From an uncultured Eubacteriales bacterium (lineage in GTDB: Bacteria; Bacillota; Clostridia; Oscillospirales; Acutalibacteraceae): a DNA stretch of 5,281 bases. The stretch is taken from contig CAKSGV010000037.1 of NCBI GenBank assembly GCA_934454845.1, positions 1 to 5,281 of the forward strand, given 5' to 3'. The position numbers were made by a program, and so were the translations under genes. The notes beneath the pieces were generated by a model. The model was given only the letters and a program-made list of their open reading frames with translations. It ran no database searches and was not told the origin of the DNA. Numbering within the stretch: the first letter of the stretch is position 1; every line of letters starts with the position of its first letter. This document shows positions 1-5,281 of this stretch, piece after piece.

Positions 1-25
1 CTTGAAAATTCGGTCCGATTTTCCA

Positions 26-64
26 ACAAAGCAGGTTGTATCGCTTAAATACAACCCGCTTTGT
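26..64 (-). terminator. Hairpin after oadA, likely minus-strand terminator
   Basis: Inverted repeat with 16-base arms (26-41 and 49-64) around a 7-base loop. In the minus-strand RNA all 16 positions can pair, because position 33/57 becomes a G-U wobble; in plus-strand RNA the same position is an A-C mismatch. This asymmetry suggests the structure is kept for leftward transcription, that is, for ending the oad operon about 40 bases past the oadA stop. The U-rich stretch is weak (GCTTTGTTGG in minus-strand sense), so termination may be incomplete or helped by the neighbouring hairpin. Confidence 0.6.
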
Positions 65-74
65 CTACAGTCTG

Positions 75-102
75 AAGAGGTCTTATACAAGACCTCTTTT
101 TT
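75..102 (+). terminator. Rho-independent terminator, plus-strand orientation
   Basis: Ten-base arms (75-84 and 89-98) enclose a 4-base loop (ATAC) and run into six T residues (97-102) on the plus strand. This is a textbook intrinsic terminator for rightward transcription. It sits directly beyond the oadA stop codon, so it would stop a transcript arriving from the left of the window from running antisense into oadA. The same hairpin also forms in the oad mRNA but there is followed by CAGACTG, not by U residues. No gene ending can be seen in bases 1-74 to say what it serves. Confidence 0.7.
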
Positions 103-103
103 G

Positions 104-1519
104 TTATTTCGAGCAATCTTCCACAACTAACTCTCTTACCGCATTTTCATCTTCGGGCTTTTTATCAAGACCGTCACGCTGCTTGATAAACTTCTCTGCA
201 ACCTGCGGGAAGAGCGCATAGCTTAAAACATCTTCCTGAGATTTTCCGATATGCTTATTCTTCATTTCGAGAGCATATTTAACAAGCTCCGGCTCAAGAA
301 GATCGGCAGGCCTGCAGGTGATGACCTCTTCATCGCCTATGGCTTTCTTTCTTACTTCCTCGTTGACTTCAGCGGGGAGCTTGCCGTATTCCCCTCTTAA
401 AAGAGCTTTTGACTCTTTGGGGATCATTTTATATCTTTCGCCTGAAATGACATTAAGAACCGCCTGCGTGCCGACTATCTGACTCGTAGGAGTTACAAGC
501 GGCGGATAGCCGAAATCTTCTCTTACTCTCGGCACTTCTGCAAGAACATCGTAATACTTATCTTCCTTGCCTGCCTGCTTAAGCTGAGAAAGCATATTTG
601 AGAGCATTCCGCCGGGAACCTGATAAATAAGCGTCTTAGCGTCAACATTCAAAACCTTAGGATCGAGAATCCCCTCGGCTTTGAGCCTATCCGCAACAGT
701 GCGGAAGTGTGCGGCAATATCAGTAAGCTCTGTAAGGTCAAGACCTGTATCGCGGTCTGTTCCCTTAAGAGTTGCAACAAGCGCCTCTGTGGAGGGCTGG
801 CTCGTTCCGTTAGCGAGAGGTGAAAGAGCGGTATCAACAATATCCACGCCTGCCTGAGCAGCCATAAGATAGGTCATATCCCCCGTTCCGGTGGTGTTAT
901 GAGTGTGGAGATGGATCGGAACCTTAACGGTTTCCTTAAGCTTTTTAACCAGCGAATAAGCGTCATAAGGAAGCAGAAGACCTGCCATATCCTTAATGCA
1001 GATAACATCGGCGCCCATATCCTCAAGCTGGCGTGCAAGATTTACGAAATATTTTTCATCATGCACGGGGCTTACGGTGTAACTCATGGCGGTTTCGCAG
1101 ATACCGCCGAACTTTTTGCAGGATTTAACCGCCTGCTCAAGGTTTCTCGGGTCGTTAAGAGCATCGAAAATTCTTAAAACATCAATGCCGTTTTCAATAC
1201 TCTTTTCAACGAATTTTTCTACTACATCATCAGCATAGTGCTTATATCCTAAAATATTCTGACCTCTGAAAAGCATCTGCAATTTAGTGTTGGGCATATG
1301 CTTTTTAAGAGTTCTGAGTCTTTCCCAGGGATCTTCGTTTAAAAATCTCATACAAGCGTCAAAAGTGGCTCCGCCCCAGCACTCGATAGACCAATAGCCT
1401 ACCTTATCAAGCTTTTCAAGAGCGGGGAGCATATCTTCTATACGCATTCTCGTCGCAGCCTGCGACTGATGAGCGTCACGAAGGATCGTATCGGTAATAT
1501 ATAAAGGCTTTTTAACCAT
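104..1519 (-). CDS. oadA: Oxaloacetate decarboxylase alpha subunit (biotin-dependent carboxyltransferase)
   Basis: A 471-residue carboxyltransferase of the OadA/pyruvate carboxylase subunit B family, which moves the carboxyl group of oxaloacetate to biotin, leaving pyruvate. The TIM-barrel domain spans roughly residues 5-300: TILRDAHQS at 11-19 with the metal ligand D15, ECWGGATFD at 46-54, CIKDMAG at 174-180 with the active-site lysine K176, and HLHTHN at 203-208 with metal ligands H205 and H207. The spacing matches D17, K178, H207 and H209 of the Vibrio cholerae enzyme. A conserved PYC/OADA C-terminal domain follows (VPGGMLSNML at 301-310). The protein stops without the biotinyl domain that ends classic OadA of about 595 residues; that domain is a separate gene two positions upstream. 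The start has an AGGAGG site (1528-1533) 8 bases before the ATG, and the gene begins 15 bp after the oadB stop. A pyruvate carboxylase B role (reverse direction) cannot be excluded from this protein alone, but oadB and oadG favour the decarboxylase. Confidence 0.93.
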   Translation of the reverse strand: MVKKPLYITDTILRDAHQSQAATRMRIEDMLPALEKLDKVGYWSIECWGGATFDACMRFLNEDPWERLRTLKKHMPNTKLQMLFRGQNILGYKHYADDVVEKFVEKSIENGIDVLRIFDALNDPRNLEQAVKSCKKFGGICETAMSYTVSPVHDEKYFVNLARQLEDMGADVICIKDMAGLLLPYDAYSLVKKLKETVKVPIHLHTHNTTGTGDMTYLMAAQAGVDIVDTALSPLANGTSQPSTEALVATLKGTDRDTGLDLTELTDIAAHFRTVADRLKAEGILDPKVLNVDAKTLIYQVPGGMLSNMLSQLKQAGKEDKYYDVLAEVPRVREDFGYPPLVTPTSQIVGTQAVLNVISGERYKMIPKESKALLRGEYGKLPAEVNEEVRKKAIGDEEVITCRPADLLEPELVKYALEMKNKHIGKSQEDVLSYALFPQVAEKFIKQRDGLDKKPEDENAVRELVVEDCSK

Positions 1520-1534
1520 TCAAAATTCCTCCTA

Positions 1535-2749
1535 TCAACCGAAAAGTGTTATAAGAACACCGGCGGCAATTGCCGAGCCGATAACTCCGGCAACATTCGG
1601 GCCCATAGCGTGCATAAGCAGGAAGTTCGACGGATTTTCTTTTTGACCGACTGACTGAGAAACACGCGCCGCCATAGGAACTGCCGAAACGCCTGCCGAG
1701 CCGATAAGCGGATTGATTTTATTCTTTCTTGTAAAGAGGTTCATAAATTTAGCAAGAAGCACGCCGCCCGCAGTACCAAGGCTGAAAGCTACAACGCCCA
1801 TAGCAAGAATTTTAAGAGTCTTTATATTCAAGAAAGCGTCGGCAGTGGCGGTTGCTCCGACGGAAATTCCGAGGAATATTGTAACGATATTCATAAGCTC
1901 GTTCTGCGCGGTCTTGCAAAGTCTTTCGCAAACGCCGGATTCTTTCCAAAGATTTCCGAGCATAAGGCAGCCCACAAGCGGAGTAGCAGAAGGAACGAGA
2001 AGCGCTACAAATATTGTAACTGCTATCGGGAAGATTATCTTCTCTGTCTTTTTGACCTTTCTTAAAGGCTTCATAACTATCGCGCGCTCTTTTTTGGTGG
2101 TAAGAAGCTTCATAATAGGCGGCTGAATTACGGGAACAAGCGCCATATATGAATATGCCGCAACCGCTATCGGACCCAAAAGCGAAGGATAAAGCTTTGA
2201 AGTGGTGTAGATCGCGGTAGGACCGTCAGCTCCGCCGATAATTCCTATGGAAGCCGCAGCCTCTGCCGGGAAAGCTAGAGCAAGACAGCCAAGGAACGTA
2301 ATGAATATTCCGAGCTGTGCGGCAGCGCCGAGAAGCAGTGATTTCGGGTTTGCTATAAGCGGCTCAAAATCCGTCATAGCGCCTATTCCTACGAATATAA
2401 GGCAGGGATAAAGGCAGGTTTTAACGCCGATATAAAGGATATCGAGAAGTCCGCCGTTGGACATAATATGCCCGTAACTGTGATAAAATTCCGATTCCGA
2501 GTTCATAAACTCGCTCCACAGTTCTGTGTGATACATCGCGTCGGTCCCTGTAAACGCAGTAAGATTTGTAAGAAGCATACCGAAAGCGATACCTACTAAA
2601 AGCAACGGCTCAAACTGCTTTTTAATTCCGAGCCACAAAAGGAAAAGGGAAACTATTATCATTACAAGCGAGCCCCAATTTTCCTTTATATTGCCGAAAA
2701 GCATATAAAATCCTGTGCTTTTGGCAAAGTCCAAAAGATTTTCTAACAT
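1535..2749 (-). CDS. oadB: Sodium-translocating decarboxylase beta subunit
   Basis: A 404-residue polytopic membrane protein of the OadB/GcdB/MmdB family, which decarboxylates carboxybiotin and couples it to Na+ export. Family hallmarks are visible: KQFEPLLLVGIAFGMLLTN (44-62), LIFVGIGAMTDFEPLIANPK (117-136), GIIGGADGPTAIYT (169-182) with D175 matching the essential Asp203 of Klebsiella OadB, and HAMGPNVAGVIGSA (380-393) containing an asparagine (N385) in the region of the essential Asn373. About ten hydrophobic segments can be seen, ending with one at about 377-402. I chose the ATG at 2749, not the in-frame ATG at 2779: a GGAGG (2757-2761) lies 7 bases before it, the protein then begins in family style (MLENLLDFAKSTGF), and the longer start would overlap the upstream gene. 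Stop and oadA start are 15 bp apart. Substrate specificity comes from the alpha subunit, not from this one. Confidence 0.95.
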   Translation of the reverse strand: MLENLLDFAKSTGFYMLFGNIKENWGSLVMIIVSLFLLWLGIKKQFEPLLLVGIAFGMLLTNLTAFTGTDAMYHTELWSEFMNSESEFYHSYGHIMSNGGLLDILYIGVKTCLYPCLIFVGIGAMTDFEPLIANPKSLLLGAAAQLGIFITFLGCLALAFPAEAAASIGIIGGADGPTAIYTTSKLYPSLLGPIAVAAYSYMALVPVIQPPIMKLLTTKKERAIVMKPLRKVKKTEKIIFPIAVTIFVALLVPSATPLVGCLMLGNLWKESGVCERLCKTAQNELMNIVTIFLGISVGATATADAFLNIKTLKILAMGVVAFSLGTAGGVLLAKFMNLFTRKNKINPLIGSAGVSAVPMAARVSQSVGQKENPSNFLLMHAMGPNVAGVIGSAIAAGVLITLFG

Positions 2750-2756
2750 ATCAGTT

Positions 2757-2761
2757 CCTCC
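2757..2761 (-). promoter_or_regulatory. Shine-Dalgarno deciding the oadB start
   Basis: GGAGG on the minus strand, 7 bases before the ATG at 2749 and overlapping the gap left by the biotin-carrier stop (2764-2766). It supports the 404-residue form over the 414-residue one. Confidence 0.8.
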
Positions 2762-2763
2762 GA

Positions 2764-3123
2764 TCAGCCGATCTCGCAAAGAACAGCGCCGGTTTCAACG
2801 GAAATACCGCTTGCTACGACGCTCTTAACGGAACCGTCGCAAGGAGCAATAATTTCGTTTTCCATTTTCATGGCTTCAAGGATAAGAAGAACATCGCCCT
2901 TCTTTACCGCATCGCCTACCTTAACATTTACCGACAAAATATTACCGGGCATAGGACTTGAAACAGTTTCACCCTCGCCTGTTGCCGCAGGTGCCGGTGC
3001 GGCAGCGGGAGCGCTCTCGGCTTTTGCGGGAGCGGCGGCAGATTCAGCTGCGGCAGTGCCGGTGATATCCTCGAGCTCGATCTCATAAGCTGTTCCGTTA
3101 ACAGTTACTTTATACTTTTTCAT
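2764..3123 (-). CDS. Biotin carrier protein of the decarboxylase (biotin/lipoyl attachment domain)
   Basis: A 119-residue biotin carrier that shuttles the carboxyl group from OadA to OadB. Three parts can be read: a short N-terminal beta-rich segment (KKYKVTVNGTAYEIELEDI, 2-20), a flexible Ala/Pro-rich linker (about 22-51), and a biotinyl domain (about 54-119) with SPMPGNI at 56-62 and EAMKM at 83-87, where K86 is the biotinylated lysine. It corresponds to the C-terminal domain of one-piece OadA, or to free-standing carriers such as GcdC and MmdC of other sodium-pump decarboxylases; the gene name varies, so none is given. A GAGG lies close before the ATG at 3123, 25 bp after the oadG stop. 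A biotin ligase must modify it; none is in the window. Confidence 0.93.
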   Translation of the reverse strand: MKKYKVTVNGTAYEIELEDITGTAAAESAAAPAKAESAPAAAPAPAATGEGETVSSPMPGNILSVNVKVGDAVKKGDVLLILEAMKMENEIIAPCDGSVKSVVASGISVETGAVLCEIG

Positions 3124-3148
3124 AATTTTTCCTCTTTTCGTTTACTGT

Positions 3149-3451
3149 TTAGATTTTTTTGAATGATACTACTCTGAGGGCGGAAATATCCGTTCCCATA
3201 TCCTCAGCCGCGGCAGCGCATACAGCCGCAATGACTTTTCCGCGCTCCTCGTCGGACAGATCGGCTTTTAAAGCCTTATTTGCAGGCTCTTTTTCTTCAC
3301 CGGCTCCCCTAAAGAAAAGACCTATTATCTTGCAGATAATAATTATGAAGATAAGACCTACAAAAACCGTACCCAAACCCATACAGACCACAAACCAGGC
3401 CGGGATATCAGCCGCTCCGCTAACCGCCGCGGAAATAAGATTTCCTGTCAT
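3149..3451 (-). CDS. oadG: Oxaloacetate decarboxylase gamma subunit (OadG family)
   Basis: A 100-residue small membrane protein. It has a short N-terminus, one long hydrophobic segment (about 18-48, WFVVCMGLGTVFVGLIFIII core), a charged linker (EEKEPANKALKADLSDEER), an alanine-rich segment and a C-terminal end (DISALRVVSFKKI) typical of OadG-type subunits, which help assemble the decarboxylase complex. The family is poorly conserved, so the call leans on architecture plus position as first gene of the oad operon. I start at the ATG at 3451, where GGGAGG (3459-3464) is 7 bases upstream. The in-frame ATG at 3550 would add 33 residues, but it lies upstream of the predicted transcription start and the added sequence does not look like this family. 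Confidence 0.85.
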   Translation of the reverse strand: MTGNLISAAVSGAADIPAWFVVCMGLGTVFVGLIFIIIICKIIGLFFRGAGEEKEPANKALKADLSDEERGKVIAAVCAAAAEDMGTDISALRVVSFKKI

Positions 3452-3458
3452 AAAAGCA

Positions 3459-3464
3459 CCTCCC
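3459..3464 (-). promoter_or_regulatory. Shine-Dalgarno deciding the oadG start
   Basis: GGGAGG on the minus strand, 7 bases before the ATG at 3451. No comparable site precedes the ATG at 3550. Confidence 0.8.
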
Positions 3465-3528
3465 GCATTTTTTAAATGATTAAATTTTAACAAAAATCTT
3501 AAAATGATCCAATTTTCTGTCATTTTAC

Positions 3529-3557
3529 AGTATATCATAAAGTTTTTCAATGTGCAA
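3529..3557 (-). promoter_or_regulatory. Predicted sigma-A-type promoter of the oad operon
   Basis: On the minus strand, TTGCAC (3552-3557) and TATACT (3529-3534) are separated by exactly 17 bases. Transcription would start near 3521-3523, giving a leader of about 70 bases before oadG. The leader shows no obvious riboswitch or leader peptide. The site lies in the 183-bp gap between the divergent oad and cotJ operons. Confidence 0.65.
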
Positions 3558-3574
3558 TAGATAAATCCCTGATT

Positions 3575-3603
3575 TTAACAAATTAAAGCATAAAGAATAT
3601 TAT
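3575..3603 (+). promoter_or_regulatory. Candidate promoter of the cotJ operon
   Basis: Two overlapping possibilities in an AT-rich stretch. TTAACA (3575-3580) and TATTAT (3598-3603) are 17 bases apart and fit a sigma-A promoter. CATAAAG at 3589 has the CATA core of sporulation-sigma -10 elements; cotJ of B. subtilis is known to be sigma-E dependent, but no convincing -35 element is seen at the right distance here. Which one is used cannot be decided from sequence. Confidence 0.35.
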
Positions 3604-3620
3604 ATTAGTAGTTTTTAAAA

Positions 3621-3626
3621 AAGGAG
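3621..3626 (+). promoter_or_regulatory. Shine-Dalgarno of cotJA
   Basis: AAGGAG, 8 bases before the ATG at 3635. It is important because the gene is short and otherwise easily missed. Confidence 0.8.
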
Positions 3627-3634
3627 AATTCAAA

Positions 3635-3796
3635 ATGGATAAAGAAACAAACTGTCCCGATAATGATATCCTTGCCATGGCGTTTGTAAATATTCAGCCC
3701 GACGACGGACTCTACGATGTTTCGGCGGGCTTTGAGCGAGGCACTGTTTTTCCCGATCTCGACAAGCCTTTTTTACGCGGAGGCGACGAGAAATGA
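3635..3796 (+). CDS. cotJA: Spore coat associated protein CotJA
   Basis: A 53-residue protein. The stretch LAMAFV (13-18) and the C-terminal block FERGTVFPDLDKPFL (33-47) match the CotJA pattern (LAMAYVPWQ, then an RGTxFPxLDxPF block). It is shorter than B. subtilis CotJA (about 80 residues), with a shortened middle, but start, stop and motifs are all in place. CotJA acts in the developing spore coat with CotJB and CotJC, and in B. subtilis is needed for CotJC assembly. Its stop overlaps the cotJB start in an ATGA (3793-3796), so the two are translationally coupled. The reading frame is well supported by that overlap and by the AAGGAG site. Confidence 0.88.
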   Translation: MDKETNCPDNDILAMAFVNIQPDDGLYDVSAGFERGTVFPDLDKPFLRGGDEK

Positions 3797-4065
3797 CGGA
3801 TACCAAAAGAGCTCTTTTAAGAAAGATAAACGAATATGATTTCGCCATTCACGAGATCGTTTTGTTTTTGGACACCCACCCCGAAAGCGAAAAAGCATTA
3901 AATAAGCTCAAGGCTTTCAGAGAGGCAAGAGCCGCGGCGGTAAAGGCTTTTACCGACCGATTCGGCGTTTATGCGCCTATGGTAAGCGATGTTCCTGCCG
4001 ACACGAAGACCTGGACCTGGATAGACGGACCGTGGCCCTGGGAAAATGAAAGCGAGGAGAACTGA
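3793..4065 (+). CDS. cotJB: Spore coat protein CotJB
   Basis: A 90-residue protein with the CotJB pattern: an N-terminal helix (LLRKINEYDFAIHEIVLFLDTHP, with LDTHP at 26-30), a charged helical middle (31-57), and the tryptophan-rich end WTWIDGPWPWE (74-84), which is the family signature. It is a component of the CotJ coat sub-assembly; its biochemical role is unknown. GGAGG (3779-3783) inside the end of cotJA lies 9 bases before the ATG. cotJC begins 5 bp after its stop. Confidence 0.93.
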   Translation: MTDTKRALLRKINEYDFAIHEIVLFLDTHPESEKALNKLKAFREARAAAVKAFTDRFGVYAPMVSDVPADTKTWTWIDGPWPWENESEEN

Positions 4066-4219
4066 AACCTATGTGGCAATACGATAAAAAACTTCAATAC
4101 CCTGTTAAAATAAAAAATCCAAATCCTAAGCTTGCGCAGATAATTATTACTCAGTACGGCGGACCCGACGGCGAGCTCGGCGCTTCGATGAGATATCTTA
4201 CCCAGCGTTACTCAATGCC

Positions 4220-5281
4220 CTACGACGATGTTAAGGGCGGACTTACGGATATTGGTAGAGAAGCCTCTGAAATGTTCCATTCAGAGGCTACGGCTTTTTT
4301 TGATGCTTTTGCAACCGTATAGCTCCACTTCATAGGAAGCAAATTCAGATATACATCTATGTTGTCCTTATCTTGAACTACCATCTTGTCTAAAATGTGC
4401 TTATAGAACTCATCTTCGTACTCCACGCCGCTGACAATCTCTTTGATTGCGTCCTCAATCTCCTTTAGGAGTTGCTGTTGCTGCTCTATCATTTCCCGTT
4501 GTTTATCCACGCTTTCAATGATAGATTGAAGCTCCTCGATTTCCGCATCGCAGCTTGCACGGGTGGCGGTAAATTCATCCTTGTTGATTAGATTGGACAT
4601 ATACAGGTCAATCAGATTAGCCCGTTTGCCCTCAATCTTCTTAATCTGCTCTTGCAGCTTTAGGACATCCGTACCCGTCGTATCCATAGCAATGATAGAT
4701 TGAATAACGGCAGTTAGGTTATTTATGATTTTGTTTCTGTTGTATTTAAGGCTCTTGGTTACGAGATACATAATGTGGGTCGCATCCTCATTGCGGATAG
4801 ACAAGCCCGTACAGCCGACTTGATTTCCTGCCTTGTCGATATGGGGGCTTCCGTGCTTTGCGGCTTCGTTGCAGCGCCACGCCTTATATCGGCTGCCGTC
4901 TTTTCTGGTTTTATACCTTGCCACATAGCTTGAGCCGCAGCAGCCGCATTTGATTTTGCCAGAGAACGGATAGCGGTTAGAGTGCTTTGCCTTGCCCTCC
5001 TGCGAAAGTGACTTTGCATCTAAAATGCGGTTTGCTTCATCGAATAACTCACGGGAGATAATCGGCTCGTGATGGTCTTTAATGATAACAAATTCCTCTT
5101 GCCCACGGTTGTACTTCTTTTCGTGAGATAGGAAGTCGGGCGTATAGGTCTTTTTCTGCACCAAGTCGCCGCAGTATTTCTCATTGCGTATCACTCGCAG
5201 AATAACCGTGTTGCTCCATTCCTTGACCCGCATAGGGCTGATACCTTCCTCACGAAGCTCACGGGCGATGACGTGCGTTCC
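4220..5281 (-). CDS. Large serine recombinase (site-specific integrase), N-terminus beyond window
   Basis: 353 codons are visible and the frame is open to the right edge; the N-terminal resolvase domain with the catalytic serine lies outside. The ATG at 5233 is internal, because the 16 preceding codons (GTHVIARELREEGISP) fit the family. Visible numbering: recombinase domain about 1-85 (WSNTVILRVIRNEKYCGDLV, 22-41), zinc ribbon about 104-165 with cysteines C112, C115, C137 and C157, then a long coiled coil (about 205-285) and a basic tail. This order is that of large serine recombinases, which integrate and excise elements at att sites; excision usually needs a directionality factor, not seen here. 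The last 11 codons (PISVSPPLTSS) lie left of the junction and are antisense cotJC sequence, so the integrated form has a host-derived end and an antisense overlap of 103 bp with the cotJC frame. Confidence 0.92.
   Translation of the reverse strand, partial: GTHVIARELREEGISPMRVKEWSNTVILRVIRNEKYCGDLVQKKTYTPDFLSHEKKYNRGQEEFVIIKDHHEPIISRELFDEANRILDAKSLSQEGKAKHSNRYPFSGKIKCGCCGSSYVARYKTRKDGSRYKAWRCNEAAKHGSPHIDKAGNQVGCTGLSIRNEDATHIMYLVTKSLKYNRNKIINNLTAVIQSIIAMDTTGTDVLKLQEQIKKIEGKRANLIDLYMSNLINKDEFTATRASCDAEIEELQSIIESVDKQREMIEQQQQLLKEIEDAIKEIVSGVEYEDEFYKHILDKMVVQDKDNIDVYLNLLPMKWSYTVAKASKKAVASEWNISEASLPISVSPPLTSS
4248..4260. other. Element/chromosome attachment junction (att site) in cotJC
   Basis: Homology to cotJC ends in codon 62 (GGT, 4254-4256). 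From 4257 on the plus-strand reading is not CotJC, and the minus strand encodes the recombinase end. The strand-exchange core of a large serine recombinase is a dinucleotide; GATATTGG (4248-4255) and the next few bases are the likely region. The precise core cannot be set without the other junction or an uninterrupted cotJC from a relative. Confidence 0.7.
4256..5281. mobile_element. Left end of an integrated element carrying a large serine recombinase
   Basis: The element starts within cotJC and continues past the right edge of the window. Only its end with the recombinase gene is visible. A terminal recombinase gene reading toward the attachment site is the usual layout of prophages, ICEs and transposons of the large serine recombinase type (compare Tn4451, Tn5397 and SP-beta). 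No cargo is visible, so its class is unknown. Confidence 0.82.
4262..4301 (+). terminator. Hairpin plus T-run just inside the element end
   Basis: Ten-base perfect arms (4262-4271 and 4280-4289) around an 8-base loop, followed after ACGGC by seven T residues (4295-4301). In plus orientation this could act as an intrinsic terminator for transcripts of the interrupted cotJ operon, keeping them out of the element and off the antisense strand of the recombinase. The five-base gap before the T-run weakens that. It lies inside the recombinase coding end and begins about 5 bases from the junction, so it may instead be part of the recombinase binding arm of the attachment site. Confidence 0.45.

Larger units (their letters stand above)
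4071..4322 (+). pseudogene. cotJC: Spore coat manganese-catalase-type protein CotJC, interrupted 5' part
   Basis: Residues 1-62 are a clear CotJC N-terminus: MWQYDKKLQYPVKIKNPNP, ITQYGGPDGELGASMRYLTQRYSMP, then VKGGLTDIG. E35 in GGPDGEL corresponds to the first metal-ligand glutamate of manganese catalases. Full-length CotJC has about 190 residues and continues after LTDIG with a TEELAH-type motif carrying further metal ligands. Here the frame instead runs into 21 unrelated codons (63-83, REASEM onward) and stops at 4320-4322. The junction with foreign sequence is at about 4254-4257. The fragment cannot form the di-manganese centre. The missing 3' part is expected beyond the far end of the inserted element. 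An AGGAG (4055-4059) precedes the ATG. The gene may be a permanent loss or may be restored by excision. Confidence 0.9.

Noticed and set aside
4..23. Near-palindrome with AAAAT and CGG/CCG arms at the left edge
   Set aside because: The arms leave a single-base loop and need a bulge, so a stable RNA hairpin is doubtful; too little sequence to the left to judge it.
899..1177. Plus-strand open frame of 92 codons opposite oadA
   Set aside because: Lies wholly within the conserved TIM-barrel region on the other strand and matches no family I recognise.
104..1519. Reading the operon as methylmalonyl-CoA or glutaconyl-CoA decarboxylase
   Set aside because: Those use an acyl-CoA carboxyltransferase of a different fold; the alpha subunit here is the TIM-barrel pyruvate/oxaloacetate type with RDAHQS and HTHN motifs.
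1713..2126. Plus-strand open frame of 137 codons opposite oadB
   Set aside because: Antisense to a strongly conserved membrane protein gene; the composition is that of a mirrored hydrophobic gene, with no recognisable domain.
1535..2779. Longer oadB form starting at the ATG at 2779
   Set aside because: It would overlap the end of the biotin-carrier gene, and the ATG at 2749 has a GGAGG at ideal distance and a family-like N-terminus.
3149..3550. Longer oadG form of 133 residues starting at the ATG at 3550
   Set aside because: The start lies upstream of the predicted transcription start (about 3522), has no ribosome site, and its extra 33 residues do not fit OadG; the ATG at 3451 has GGGAGG.
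3630..3848. Minus-strand open frame of 72 codons opposite cotJA
   Set aside because: It is the antisense shadow of cotJA and the start of cotJB; no ribosome site and an Arg-rich, low-complexity product.
4759..5019. Minus-strand open frame of 86 codons within the recombinase gene
   Set aside because: Out-of-frame shadow of the recombinase zinc-ribbon region.

Overview
The window looks like the chromosome of an anaerobic, endospore-forming member of the Clostridia (Firmicutes/Bacillota). Two things point there: a sodium-pump oxaloacetate decarboxylase operon with a free-standing biotin carrier, and the spore-coat genes cotJA-cotJB-cotJC. The identification rests on recognising protein families by eye; no species call is possible.

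Left part, minus strand (about 104-3530): a four-gene operon read right to left, oadG (small membrane subunit), a separate biotin carrier, oadB (membrane sodium pump) and oadA (carboxyltransferase). Each gene has a strong Shine-Dalgarno and the gaps are short (14-25 bp). A good housekeeping-type promoter (TTGCAC, 17 bp, TATACT) lies just upstream of oadG, and two hairpins follow oadA at the left edge. Together the proteins would move a carboxyl group from oxaloacetate to biotin, decarboxylate carboxybiotin at the membrane and export Na+.

Middle, plus strand (3635-4256): the divergent cotJA-cotJB-cotJC spore-coat operon, with translationally coupled genes. cotJA (53 codons) is short. cotJC, a manganese-catalase-type coat protein, is intact only for its first 62 codons.

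Right part (about 4256-5281 and beyond): homology to CotJC stops abruptly after the LTDIG motif. From there the sequence belongs to a large serine recombinase gene on the minus strand, which runs off the right edge. The simplest reading is that an integrative element (prophage or conjugative/transposable element carrying a large serine recombinase) is inserted in cotJC, with one attachment junction near 4254-4257. This resembles the skin element in sigK and SP-beta in spsM of Bacillus subtilis, which excise during sporulation to rebuild the interrupted gene. Whether this element does so cannot be seen here, because its other end and the rest of cotJC lie outside the window.
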